A DNA stretch of 64,000 bases, taken from Chloroflexota bacterium. GTDB lineage: Bacteria > Chloroflexota > Dehalococcoidia > Lucifugimonadales > UBA3495. The stretch covers positions 196,722 to 260,721 of the forward strand of contig JAPPGG010000014.1 of assembly GCA_028875055.1 (NCBI GenBank). Reading direction: 5' to 3'. The notes beneath the pieces were generated by a model that did not search any database, was not told where the DNA came from, and was given only the letters and a program-made list of their open reading frames with translations. The translations under genes and the position numbers were made by a program. Shown here one piece after another: positions 53,558 to 61,500 of the stretch (its first letter is position 1; each line of letters begins with the position of its first letter).

Positions 53558-53880
53558 GTGCAACAGTTTACAACCTGCATTGCTGGAATTGAAGCCTTGC
53601 TCAACGGGCGGCCAGCGCCGGGAAGTGGAAGCGGCCAGGAAAGCGACAGAACAGGCCCGAATGCCGCTCCTCTCAATTCCTGCTGCGGGGAATGCCACCT
53701 CAGTAATTCCGCGCCAGGGCAGTTGCCCCGTTCAATTGTTACAGAAGCATTCCAAAATTACGAATTCTGACGAAATAGTTAACAAACCTGAAAAACTATT
53801 GTTACAACGGGGCAATATTCGGCACAAATGGGAGCAATACAATTCTGGCTAGCATATTGCCAGGAGGAGAGTATCTCACC
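53558..53880 (+). promoter_or_regulatory. AT-rich control region of the ammonium island
   Basis: About 320 bp between divergent lysS and amt. The part from 53730 is AT-rich and repeats TTGTTACA twice (near 53737 and 53799) and contains GTTAACAAACCTGAAAAAC. Related GTTnAC and CCnGAAA words recur before both microproteins. It probably holds nitrogen-responsive operator sites; I cannot name the regulator. Confidence 0.4.
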
Positions 53881-55233
53881 ATGCTTACCAGAATTTGGGA
53901 CCCCGGCTTAAACCCTTTAACCTTGCGGCGGTTTCTGCCCTATGTCCTGGCCGGGCTACTTGCCTCGGCCATCATGATGGGTTGGAACATCGCGTTTGCG
54001 CAGGACGACCCCACCGTAGAGGAAGTAGCGGCCACCGCGGCCACCGATGTTGGCAACCTTACCACCATGATGGCGGCTTTCCTGGTCTTCTTTATGCAGG
54101 CCGGTTTCGCCTTCCTGGGGGCAGGCCTCATCCGGTCCAAGAGCACAGTCAACTACATGACCAAGAGCTTTATGGACTTTGCCATTGCCTCCCTGTCGTT
54201 CTGGGCCTTCGGCTTCGCCATAATGATGGGGGCATCCGCCGCCGGCATCGCCGGAACTGACAACTTCTTCCTGCTCAATGGCGGCGATGACTGGCAGGTT
54301 TACGTGGACTGGATGTTCCAGATGGTGTTTGCCGGCACGGCGGCTACCATCGTGGCCGGCGCGGTGGCCGAGCGCACCAAGACCCAGGCTTACTTCGCCT
54401 ACAGCTTCCTGATTGGCGCGGTAATCTACCCCCTGTATGGCCACTGGGTCTGGAACGGCGATGGCTGGCTGGCAGCCCTGGGCGCGGCCGACTATGCCGG
54501 TTCCGGCGTGGTCCACGCCGTGGGCGGCTTCATTGCCCTGGCCGGCGCCGCTGTGGTTGGCCCCCGGACCGGCAAGTTCAACGCCGACGGCTCCGCCAAC
54601 CAGCTATACGGACACAACGTACCATATGTGATCATAGGTACCTTCATTCTTTTCTTCGGCTGGTTTGGATTCAACATAAACACGGGCGATTCCATTGGCC
54701 TGAACGCCGTTAACACGCTGCTGGCGGGAGCCACCGGCGCTATAGTCGCCCTTTACATCCAGCTGATCAAATCGGGCAAGATCGACATTCTGATGTCTTG
54801 CAACGGCGCGCTGGCGGGCCTGGTGGGCATAACCGCTCCGGTGGCCTATGTGGACCCCTGGGCTGCCGTAGTCATAGGCGCGCTGGCCGCGCCGATTATG
54901 ATGATTTCCGTATCAGTCATCGAAAAGGTGCTTAAAATCGACGACCCGGTGGGAGCGGCATCAGTGCACGGCGTTTGCGGCCTCTGGGGGCTGCTGGCCG
55001 TAGCCATATTCGCCAGCGGCAACAACGGAACGACCGGGCTGGTCGGTGGCAGCATCGACCTGCTGGTACCCCAGCTGGTCAGCATGGCGGTGGTACTGGC
55101 CTGGGCCCTGGGAACCGGCTTCCTGATGTTCTTCATCCTGAAGGTTGGCATGGGAGTCCGGTTGACCGAGGAGGAAGAACTGGCAGGGGTGGATGCTTCC
55201 GAGCACGGGATGGAAGCCTACCAGATGAGTTAG
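53881..55233 (+). CDS. amt: Ammonium transporter (Amt family), long form with signal peptide
   Basis: 450 aa from ATG at 53881 with AGGAGGAG upstream. The N-terminus is a cleavable signal (VLAGLLASAIMMGWNIAFAQ), then about eleven helices. Family marks: FFMQAGFAFLGAGLIRSKS, FAGTAATIVAGAVAERTK, YPLYGHWVWNGDGWL, GSGVVHAVGGFIALAGA, FFGWFGFNINTG and SVHGVCGLWGLLAV, including the pore histidines. It imports NH4+ or NH3. It is the first gene of the ammonium island and ends in a terminator, so it can be expressed separately from the microproteins. Confidence 0.95.
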   Translation: MLTRIWDPGLNPLTLRRFLPYVLAGLLASAIMMGWNIAFAQDDPTVEEVAATAATDVGNLTTMMAAFLVFFMQAGFAFLGAGLIRSKSTVNYMTKSFMDFAIASLSFWAFGFAIMMGASAAGIAGTDNFFLLNGGDDWQVYVDWMFQMVFAGTAATIVAGAVAERTKTQAYFAYSFLIGAVIYPLYGHWVWNGDGWLAALGAADYAGSGVVHAVGGFIALAGAAVVGPRTGKFNADGSANQLYGHNVPYVIIGTFILFFGWFGFNINTGDSIGLNAVNTLLAGATGAIVALYIQLIKSGKIDILMSCNGALAGLVGITAPVAYVDPWAAVVIGALAAPIMMISVSVIEKVLKIDDPVGAASVHGVCGLWGLLAVAIFASGNNGTTGLVGGSIDLLVPQLVSMAVVLAWALGTGFLMFFILKVGMGVRLTEEEELAGVDASEHGMEAYQMS

Positions 55234-55274
55234 CTCCGGTCTCTTCGACCAGCTTCTACTCCGCAACTCAGTGG

Positions 55275-55303
55275 GGGCAGCCCTTGTGGCTGCCCTCTTC
55301 TTT
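55275..55303 (+). terminator. Rho-independent terminator after the first amt
   Basis: GGGCAGCC-CTTGT-GGCTGCCC, eight perfect pairs, followed by TCTTCTTT. Confidence 0.8.
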
Positions 55304-55360
55304 CCCCAACATTGAGGCCGGCGTCGGCCAAGCCTCCAGAAAGTGTCTGGCAAATTAACA

Positions 55361-55432
55361 CAAAGTTTACCTTTGCGATATTTCCCTGAAACACCTTGAT
55401 TCCAGAATAAGTTCATCAGCAAATTCAAGGGA
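55361..55432 (+). repeat. Conserved upstream block of microprotein copy 1
   Basis: AACACAAAGTTTACC, then TTTCCCTGAAACA and GATTCCAGAAT, aligns with the block before copy 2 at the same distance from the start codon. It is probably promoter plus operator kept after tandem duplication. Confidence 0.55.
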
Positions 55433-55442
55433 GTACGAAACG

Positions 55443-55526
55443 ATGGAAATCATTCTTGCAGCAGCAGCCTTCATTGGTCTCTTCAGCATGTGGGTAATAG
55501 TCCCCAGGATGCTGCTCAAGAAGTAG
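55443..55526 (+). CDS. 27-aa single-pass membrane microprotein, copy 1
   Basis: Too short for the ORF track. ATG with AAGGGAG nine bases upstream encodes MEIILAAAAFIGLFSMWV plus a short tail ending RMLLKK and TAG. It is one hydrophobic helix with an acidic N-terminus and a Lys-Lys C-terminus, consistent with a C-terminus-in orientation. A paralogue with 19 of 27 identical residues lies 274 bp downstream, with matching Shine-Dalgarno spacing and a related upstream block. It sits between two amt genes. Conservation at protein level argues that it is translated. No family is recognised; a small partner of Amt, or a membrane stress peptide, are the main ideas. Confidence 0.72.
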   Translation: MEIILAAAAFIGLFSMWVIVPRMLLKK

Positions 55527-55626
55527 GCCTAATCCGCCGGTCGGTCCAGCGCCCATGGACCCGCCCCGTGGTCGGATGTCCAACTCGGAAAACGCGGACC
55601 ACCGGCCAGGGAAAAAGCCAGGTTCT

Positions 55627-55706
55627 TGTAACAAAAAGTTAACAAGTTGGTAAATTCCCCGAAACATTAGGATTCCAAAATCTGGGCCATAAACCATTGG
55701 CGAGGA
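55627..55706 (+). repeat. Conserved upstream block of microprotein copy 2
   Basis: TGTAACAAAAAGTTAACAAG, then TTCCCCGAAACA and GATTCCAAAAT, matching the order of the block before copy 1. CTTGTAAC and GTTAACAAG form an imperfect inverted repeat that could be an operator. Confidence 0.55.
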
Positions 55707-55716
55707 GCAACGAAAA

Positions 55717-55800
55717 ATGGAAATCATCGCGGCGGGGGCAGCATTCATCGGACTCTTCAGCATGTGGGTAGTGCTGCCAAAACTGTTCCTGAAGAAGTAG
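55717..55800 (+). CDS. 27-aa single-pass membrane microprotein, copy 2
   Basis: Too short for the ORF track. ATG with GAGGAG nine bases upstream encodes MEIIAAGAAFIGLFSMWV plus a tail ending KLFLKK and TAG. It is the same length as copy 1, with conserved core AAFIGLFSMWV and basic tail. Differences are conservative (Ile to Val, Arg to Lys, Met to Leu/Phe), the pattern of a protein under purifying selection. It lies about 200 bp before the second amt. Confidence 0.72.
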   Translation: MEIIAAGAAFIGLFSMWVVLPKLFLKK

Positions 55801-55858
55801 TCGGGACTCGAAACCCCGGTACTTCAGGAAGGGCGGCCTGACTGAAACCCTGAAAGGT

Positions 55859-55889
55859 CCATACTTCGAGCGCTTGGATTGGAGTATGG
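55859..55889 (+). repeat. Hairpin between microprotein 2 and the second amt
   Basis: CCATACT and AGTATGG, seven perfect pairs around a 17-base loop. No T-run follows; it may be a leader structure of the second amt mRNA. Confidence 0.4.
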
Positions 55890-55999
55890 GCTGTTTCTAT
55901 TCCTGCAGTGAAGGTTGTGGCCCGCCCAGCTCGTTTGGGCCGTAGCGTTTAAATTCCAAACTTCGTTCGCCGGATTCGCCAAAAGGGAGATGGCAAAGT

Positions 56000-57214
56000 A
56001 TGAATACTGGAGATACTGCCTGGATTCTGGCTTGCTCGGCGCTGGTCCTCCTTATGACCCCGGGTCTGGCCTTCTTCTACGGGGGCCTGGTCCGCCGGAA
56101 AAACGCCACCGCGACCATAATGCACAGCCTTATGTGCATGGGCCTGGTTGGAGTGGTCTGGGTCCTGTGGGGCTACAGCCTGGCATTCAGCGGAGATTTC
56201 AACGGCTGGGGCATTGTTGGAGATCTGCAGTGGTTTGGCCTTGCCGGCGTAAGCGCAGACGAAACAGGCCCCTACGCCGATAACATCTCTCACCAGACCT
56301 TTATGGTCTTCCAGGGAATGTTCGCCATCATTACGCCGGCGCTGATAACCGGCGGATTTGCCGAGCGAATGAAGTTCAGCGCCTTTGTCATTTTCACCGT
56401 GGTATGGGTGACCGTCGTTTACGCCCCCGTAACCCACTGGGTGTGGGGCGGCGGCTGGCTGGGCAACCTGGGCGCGCTGGACTTCGCCGGCGGCACGGTG
56501 GTCCACATCAACTCCGGTATAGCAGCCCTGGCCGCTGCATTGATCATCGGAAAACGCATTGGCTTTGGCGAGCAGCCCATGCCGCCTCACAACGTCCCGA
56601 TGATTGTCCTCGGAGCCGGTCTGCTGTGGTTCGGCTGGTTCGGCTTTAACGCCGGAAGCGCCCTGGCTGCCGATGGTGTGGCGGTTAACGCCTTTGTAGT
56701 GACCAATACTGCCGCAGCGGCCGCGCTGGTTTCCTGGGTAGCGATGTCCTGGATATTCGGGAAGCGCCCCAGCATCATCGGCGCCGCTTCGGGTGCGGTG
56801 GCCGGCCTGGTGGCGATAACCCCGGCGGCAGGCTTTGTGGGCGCAATGCCGGCGGTTATAATTGGTCTCGTGGCAGGTGCAATCTGTTACGGCGCCATTG
56901 AACTGCTGCTCAAGCTGAAAGTGGACGACGCCCTGGCGGTCTGGGGTGTTCACGGCATGGGCGGCACCTGGGGCGCCCTGGCCACCGGCCTTTTCGTGGG
57001 CATCGGATACAGCGCCCTGCCCGATGGGACGGGCCGCGGCGAGCAGGTACTGATTCAGTTGATCGGTATCGTTGGCACCGCCATATGGTCCTTCATCGCT
57101 ACCAGCGCAATCCTGCTGGCCCTGAAATACACCATCGGCCTCAGGGTTGATGAAAGCGAGGAACAGCTGGGTCTGGATGCTTCCACCCACGGCGAAGGCG
57201 CATACACAATCTAG
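56000..57214 (+). CDS. amt: Ammonium transporter (Amt family), second copy
   Basis: A 404-aa protein without an obvious cleavable signal peptide. Marks: TPGLAFFYGGLVRRKN, FVIFTVVWVTVVYAPVTHWVWGGGWL, GTVVHINSGIAALAAAL, WFGFNAGSAL and WGVHGMGGTWGALATGLF, with both pore histidines. It is diverged from the first amt, so the pair is not a recent duplication and may differ in affinity or regulation. Followed 76 nt later by glnII, so probably cotranscribed with it. Confidence 0.95.
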   Translation: MNTGDTAWILACSALVLLMTPGLAFFYGGLVRRKNATATIMHSLMCMGLVGVVWVLWGYSLAFSGDFNGWGIVGDLQWFGLAGVSADETGPYADNISHQTFMVFQGMFAIITPALITGGFAERMKFSAFVIFTVVWVTVVYAPVTHWVWGGGWLGNLGALDFAGGTVVHINSGIAALAAALIIGKRIGFGEQPMPPHNVPMIVLGAGLLWFGWFGFNAGSALAADGVAVNAFVVTNTAAAAALVSWVAMSWIFGKRPSIIGAASGAVAGLVAITPAAGFVGAMPAVIIGLVAGAICYGAIELLLKLKVDDALAVWGVHGMGGTWGALATGLFVGIGYSALPDGTGRGEQVLIQLIGIVGTAIWSFIATSAILLALKYTIGLRVDESEEQLGLDASTHGEGAYTI

Positions 57215-57222
57215 ATTTTCGG

Positions 57223-57268
57223 CGGCCCATTAACGCCTCAATTGAGGTATGGAGTCCGCCAGGGAAAA
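57223..57268 (+). promoter_or_regulatory. Nested inverted repeat in the glnII leader
   Basis: GGCGG pairs with CCGCC, CCAT with ATGG, and inside them CCTCAATTGAGG is a perfect palindrome. The three-tier structure lies just before the Shine-Dalgarno region of glnII, after the second amt stop. It lacks a T-run, so a leader structure or operator is more likely than a terminator. Confidence 0.5.
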
Positions 57269-57290
57269 ACAAACAGCGAGGTTTTAGTAA

Positions 57291-58316
57291 ATGAGCTACA
57301 AGGCTGAGTACATATGGATTGACGGTCAGGAGCCCACGGCGAAGCTGCGTTCCAAGGGCAAGATCGTGCCCGATGGCGAAGAGCCCCCTGTCTGGGGATT
57401 TGACGGCTCCAGCACCAACCAGGCGCCAGGCGAAGCTTCGGACTGTGTTCTGAATCCCGTGCTGGTCGTACCCGACCCGATTCGCGGCGGCGACAACAAG
57501 CTGGTCATGTGCGAGGTCCTGCTGACCGACATGACCGCCCATCCTTCCAACACCCGCGCCGGCTGCGCGGCCGCTGCTGCCCAGTACGCCGACCTGGACT
57601 TCTGGTTCGGCATCGAGCAGGAGTACACCTTCTTTGACGGGATCAAGCCCCTGGGCTGGCCCGACAACGGTTTCCCCGCGCCCCAGGGCGGCTACTACTG
57701 CGGCGTGGGATCCGATGAGGTTTTCGGGCGCCCGGTGGTTGAACAGCACATGGACGCCTGCCTTTACGCCGGCCTGGCCATATCCGGCATTAACGGCGAA
57801 GTGATGCCGGCCCAGTGGGAGTTCCAGATCGGGCCCATCGGCGCCCCTGCCGTAGGAGACCACCTCTGGCTGGCCCGCTGGCTCCTTTATCGCATTGGCG
57901 AGGACGTGGAGACGGTGGATGGCCGCCGCGGAATCAGCGCAACCCTGGACCCCAAGCCGGTAAAGGGCGACTGGAACGGCGCCGGGGCCCACACCAACTT
58001 CTCCACCAACCGGATGCGCGAAGACTACGACGCCTGCGTTGCTGCCGCCGAGGCCCTGAGCAAGCGCCACGACCTGCACATCGCCAACTACGGTCACCGG
58101 ATTGAGGAGCGGCTGACCGGCCTGCATGAGACCTGCTCATACCGCGAGTTCCGGTATGGCGTCTCCGACCGGGGCGCCTCCGTGCGGATACCCTGGCAGG
58201 TGGCCAGGGACCGCATGGGCTACATCGAAGACCGCCGCCCCAACGCCAACTCAGACCCCTACGTCGTCACCCGGTTGATTGTTGAGACCGTGGGCGCCGA
58301 CGCCAAGGGACAGTAG
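57291..58316 (+). CDS. glnII: Glutamine synthetase type II (eukaryote-like, GSII)
   Basis: A 341-aa GSII, shorter than GSI. Marks: YIWIDGQEPTAKLRSKGKI, the beta-grasp VWGFDGSSTNQAPG, WFGIEQEYTFFD, GYYCGVGSDEVFGR, NGEVMPAQWEFQIGP, GDWNGAGAHTNFST (glutamate and ammonia site) and ASVRIPWQVARD. It makes glutamine from glutamate, NH4+ and ATP. GSII is not adenylylated. Directly downstream of amt and upstream of a GSI gene, it completes an uptake-and-assimilation unit. It ends in a strong terminator. Confidence 0.94.
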   Translation: MSYKAEYIWIDGQEPTAKLRSKGKIVPDGEEPPVWGFDGSSTNQAPGEASDCVLNPVLVVPDPIRGGDNKLVMCEVLLTDMTAHPSNTRAGCAAAAAQYADLDFWFGIEQEYTFFDGIKPLGWPDNGFPAPQGGYYCGVGSDEVFGRPVVEQHMDACLYAGLAISGINGEVMPAQWEFQIGPIGAPAVGDHLWLARWLLYRIGEDVETVDGRRGISATLDPKPVKGDWNGAGAHTNFSTNRMREDYDACVAAAEALSKRHDLHIANYGHRIEERLTGLHETCSYREFRYGVSDRGASVRIPWQVARDRMGYIEDRRPNANSDPYVVTRLIVETVGADAKGQ

Positions 58317-58338
58317 ATCGGTCAGAGAGTCATTGCGG

Positions 58339-58368
58339 AAACGCCGCCTCGGGCGAGGCGGCGTTTTC
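58339..58368 (+). terminator. Strong rho-independent terminator after glnII
   Basis: AAACGCCGCCTC-GGGC-GAGGCGGCGTTT, 12 perfect pairs ending in a T-run. It separates glnII from glnA. Confidence 0.9.
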
Positions 58369-58407
58369 CTGTCAGTACGGGTTCCCGCAGTTTGAAGTAA
58401 ATTATGC

Positions 58408-58435
58408 CATTTGCAGCCTCCGGTAAAGGCAAATG
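58408..58435 (+). repeat. Inverted repeat in the glnA leader
   Basis: CATTTGC and GCAAATG, seven perfect pairs, separated by 14 bases, about 50 nt before the glnA ATG. Possible operator or leader hairpin. Confidence 0.4.
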
Positions 58436-58483
58436 TACCCCTGGCCCCGCCGGACTAACAGAAACGCGCCTCGGGAGTTTGAA

Positions 58484-59863
58484 ATGATGGAATCGCGCAC
58501 CACTGAGCAGGAATACGTGCTGCGCACAGCCAGAGACAACGACGTCAAATTTGTACGTCTCTGGTTCACTGACATTCTGGGCAACCTCAAGGGATTTGCC
58601 ATCAATGTGGATGACCTGGAAGAGGCCATTGTGCAAGGGGTGGGCTTTGACGGGTCGGCTATCGAGGGATTCGCCCGCGCCACCGAAGACTCTTACCGAA
58701 TTGATGAGAGCGACATGCGGGCGTACCCCGATCCCACTACCTTTGCCGTACTTCCCTGGAGGCCCCGGCAAAACGCGGTAGCGCGCATGTTCTGCGACAT
58801 CTATTCACCGGGCGGCGACCCCTTTATGGGGGACCCCCGTCTGGCGCTCAAGCGAAACCTGGAACGCCTGTCGCAAATGGGCTACACCTATTACGTTGGG
58901 CCGGAGCTGGAGTTCTTTTACCTGGAAAAACCGGAAATGGACAGTTCCAACAAACTGCGGCCTCCCCAGCCCCTGGACCTGGACGGGTACTTTGACCAGC
59001 TCTCCAGCAACCCGACCGCCGACCTGCGCCGCGACACGGTGCTGAACCTTTCCGACATGGGCATTCCGGTCAAGTACTCCCACCACGAAGGCGCCCACAG
59101 CCAGCATGAAATAGACCTTCAATACACGGACGCCCTGACAATGGCGGACAGCGTGATAACGGCCAAGCTGGCGATTAAAGAACTGGCCCAGTTGCGGGGT
59201 TTCCACGCCTCGTTTATGCCCAAGCCCTTTACCGGCGTGAACGGTTCCGGAATGCACACTCACCAGTCCCTCTTCAAGGGAGACGTAAACGCGTTCTACG
59301 ACCCCGAGGACGAGTACCGGCTCTCTTCAGTGGCCAAGCGATTTATTTCCGGGCTCATACGCCATGCCCCGGAGATAACGCTGGTTACCAACCAGTGGAT
59401 CAACTCCTACAAGCGGCTGGTACCCGGTTACGAGGCCCCGGTCTATATTTCCTGGGCTCGAAGCAGGTCCGACCTGGTGCGGGTCCCGTCCTACAAGCCC
59501 GGTTACGAAACATCGGTCCGGATCGAGTACCGGGCCCCGGACCCGGCCTGCAATCCCTACCTGGCTTTCAGCGTTATGCTGGCGGCGGGTATGAAGGGAA
59601 TCGAGGAGGAATACCCGGAAGTTCCGCCGGTTGAGGGCAATGTATTTGCCATGTCCCGCGATGAGTTCCAGGCCCAGGGTATAAGGGTCCTGCCCGGCAG
59701 CCTGGGGGAAGCCATTTCCATCGCGGAAGACAGCGCCCTTTTGCGGGAAGCGCTTGGCGACCACATCCTGGAGAGCTACATTCGCAACAAGCGCCTGGAA
59801 TGGCAGAAATACCGGGCCACAGTCACGGACTATGAGATAGAACAATACCTCCCGACTTTATAG
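58484..59863 (+). CDS. glnA: Glutamine synthetase type I (GSI)
   Basis: 459 aa from ATG at 58484 (GGGAG upstream). Marks: FVRLWFTDILGNLKGFAI, GVGFDGSAIEGFA, GPELEFFYLEK, HHEGAHSQHEIDL, FMPKPFTGVNGSGMHTHQSL and the latch AISIAEDSALLREALGDHILESYIRNKRLEW. The short C-terminal region lacks the adenylylation loop seen in E. coli-type GSI, so it looks like the GSI-alpha type regulated by feedback or protein inhibitors. The genome thus encodes both GSI and GSII side by side. Confidence 0.95.
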   Translation: MMESRTTEQEYVLRTARDNDVKFVRLWFTDILGNLKGFAINVDDLEEAIVQGVGFDGSAIEGFARATEDSYRIDESDMRAYPDPTTFAVLPWRPRQNAVARMFCDIYSPGGDPFMGDPRLALKRNLERLSQMGYTYYVGPELEFFYLEKPEMDSSNKLRPPQPLDLDGYFDQLSSNPTADLRRDTVLNLSDMGIPVKYSHHEGAHSQHEIDLQYTDALTMADSVITAKLAIKELAQLRGFHASFMPKPFTGVNGSGMHTHQSLFKGDVNAFYDPEDEYRLSSVAKRFISGLIRHAPEITLVTNQWINSYKRLVPGYEAPVYISWARSRSDLVRVPSYKPGYETSVRIEYRAPDPACNPYLAFSVMLAAGMKGIEEEYPEVPPVEGNVFAMSRDEFQAQGIRVLPGSLGEAISIAEDSALLREALGDHILESYIRNKRLEWQKYRATVTDYEIEQYLPTL

Positions 59864-60341
59864 CCGCACTGACTTGAGCTGTTCGCGGCAGGCCAAGGGC
59901 ACTGTAATTCCACCTCAATTTGTGCGAGAGGCTGGCGGCAGGGACTTATGCCACCCTGTGCAGGCGGAAAGGTCCCAACTCCTGGCTGGGAGCACGGGCT
60001 GGTAACACAGTTCCTGGCCAGAATTTGCGGGCCCGAACCAAAGCAACCGGGGGGCGTCTGCCTGGCATTCTCCTTCTCCTAAGCGCGGCCTGCAATCCGG
60101 TCTTGCCAGGATAAACCCAACGCAATCAAAGCCGGCATCCCAGGCCTGCTGGCTTCTTTCGGCTTGACGGTGATATCCCAGCGAATCACTACAAACGCGC
60201 CTTTCGCCCGGGTTTCGGTTCAGGTGTCCCAATTTCGCTTCGCACGACTGTCAGCAAGACTAAATTGTCCTGAAATTTGGGATGGGAGAGCAATGCCCCC
60301 TCCCTCTTTACTTCTCGAAGGTGCAAGCGGCTTTCCCAGCT
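59864..60341. other. Noncoding stretch, about 480 bp
   Basis: No gene I can support; short frames on both strands lack ribosome sites or domains. There is no T-rich terminator after glnA that I can see. On the minus strand a segment with AGCCAGGAG briefly resembles a cobalamin-riboswitch box, but the core is missing. Confidence 0.45.
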
Positions 60342-61343
60342 TCAGGGGTGTTCCAGGTATCTGACGTTCTCGACTTCGCCTGACCTGGCGGACTTGTAGG
60401 CTGTTTTCACCAGTATCAAGTCCTTCAGGCCTTCCCTACCCGATATCTCCGGTTCTCGGCTCTCCGCTACACACTCGATAAACTCCTGGACCATGGCGGG
60501 TATGCCCCGGTTGTCCGGCGGGAAGCGCCACGTCCGTTCCGAGCTCCCGGACTCCACCGTTAGCTGACCGCTTCCGACTTCAAACGAGATGCGGCCACTG
60601 GAACCGGCAACCTGGACGGCAGGGGGAAGTGGCTTGCCCGAAGTCCAGGAATGATTTATGACACCCACGGTTCCATTGGACCACCGCAGGGTGGCTACCA
60701 TGCCGTCTTCGCCCTCCTGTCCCGTCATGGACTTGGGCAATTCCGTGGCAAAGACGGAATCGGGCTCCCCGGCCAGGAACCTCATAAAGTGAAACTTGTG
60801 AATGCCTCCATCAATGATGACTCCGCCACCGTTGAGTCTCTCCTGGCTTCGCCACCCTCCCGCGCGGAAGGGATATTCTTCCTGGAAGTTAATCAGCCTC
60901 AGGTCGCCTATTGCGCCTTCCGACACCAGCCGTTTGCACCGGCGGACCTGCGAGAAGTAGCGGATATTCTCGGCCACCATGAGTGTAATACCCAATGACT
61001 CTGCGTCCCTGATGATGGCGGCGGCGTCTTCCACAGTATGGGCCAGGGGCTTTTCCACAAGGACGTGCTTGCCATTCTCAGCGCCCAGGCGGCAGTGTTC
61101 CCGGTGCAGATGGTGAGGCGTACAAACGTACAACGCATCTACTTCATCACTTTCAGCGGCTTCAACGTACCCGCCAAAGTAACTCCTGCCTCCAAACCGG
61201 CGAGTGTACGCTTCTGCTTTTCTCAAATCTCTGCTGGCGAAATGCAGGTCAATGTCATGCCGGACCTTGCCCAGGCTTCCGGCAAATTCTGCGGCATAGG
61301 CGCCGCAGCCAATTACGCAAAGGCCAAGCCTTGATTGCTTCAT
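60342..61343 (-). CDS. Gfo/Idh/MocA-family oxidoreductase
   Basis: A 333-aa NAD(P)-dependent sugar or inositol dehydrogenase-like protein. Rossmann motif LCVIGCGAYAAEFAG, then ALYVCTPHHLHREHC, the signature KHVLVEKPLAHT (catalytic Lys about 97), and GGGVIIDGGIHKFHFMRFL in the C-terminal beta sheet domain with the proton-relay His. Substrate unknown. It is not in an evident operon. Confidence 0.85.
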   Translation of the reverse strand: MKQSRLGLCVIGCGAYAAEFAGSLGKVRHDIDLHFASRDLRKAEAYTRRFGGRSYFGGYVEAAESDEVDALYVCTPHHLHREHCRLGAENGKHVLVEKPLAHTVEDAAAIIRDAESLGITLMVAENIRYFSQVRRCKRLVSEGAIGDLRLINFQEEYPFRAGGWRSQERLNGGGVIIDGGIHKFHFMRFLAGEPDSVFATELPKSMTGQEGEDGMVATLRWSNGTVGVINHSWTSGKPLPPAVQVAGSSGRISFEVGSGQLTVESGSSERTWRFPPDNRGIPAMVQEFIECVAESREPEISGREGLKDLILVKTAYKSARSGEVENVRYLEHP

Positions 61344-61500
61344 GCCATTGTTCCCATACCGAATCCCTGGACGGCAAGTTCAACCTTGAATCGCCGCCCT
61401 CTCTTCATCGTCGGGCAGGGGACCATCACCCGGGGCAATTGCCCTTGTTCATGCACGCATGGGAATCCGGCATATAATCGGCATTTGCCGCCAGGGCCGC

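Noticed and set aside
53846-53860. Sigma-54 -24/-12 promoter (TGGCTAGCATATTGC) before amt
   Set aside because: The spacing fits, but the start site would fall after the Shine-Dalgarno, leaving no ribosome site; more likely chance.
59930-60010. Cobalamin riboswitch on the minus strand
   Set aside because: Only an AGCCAGGAG-like box is seen; the conserved GCCACTG core and a downstream gene are absent.
59915-60232. 105-aa minus-strand ORF downstream of glnA
   Set aside because: Composition is unlike real proteins here and no start signal is visible.
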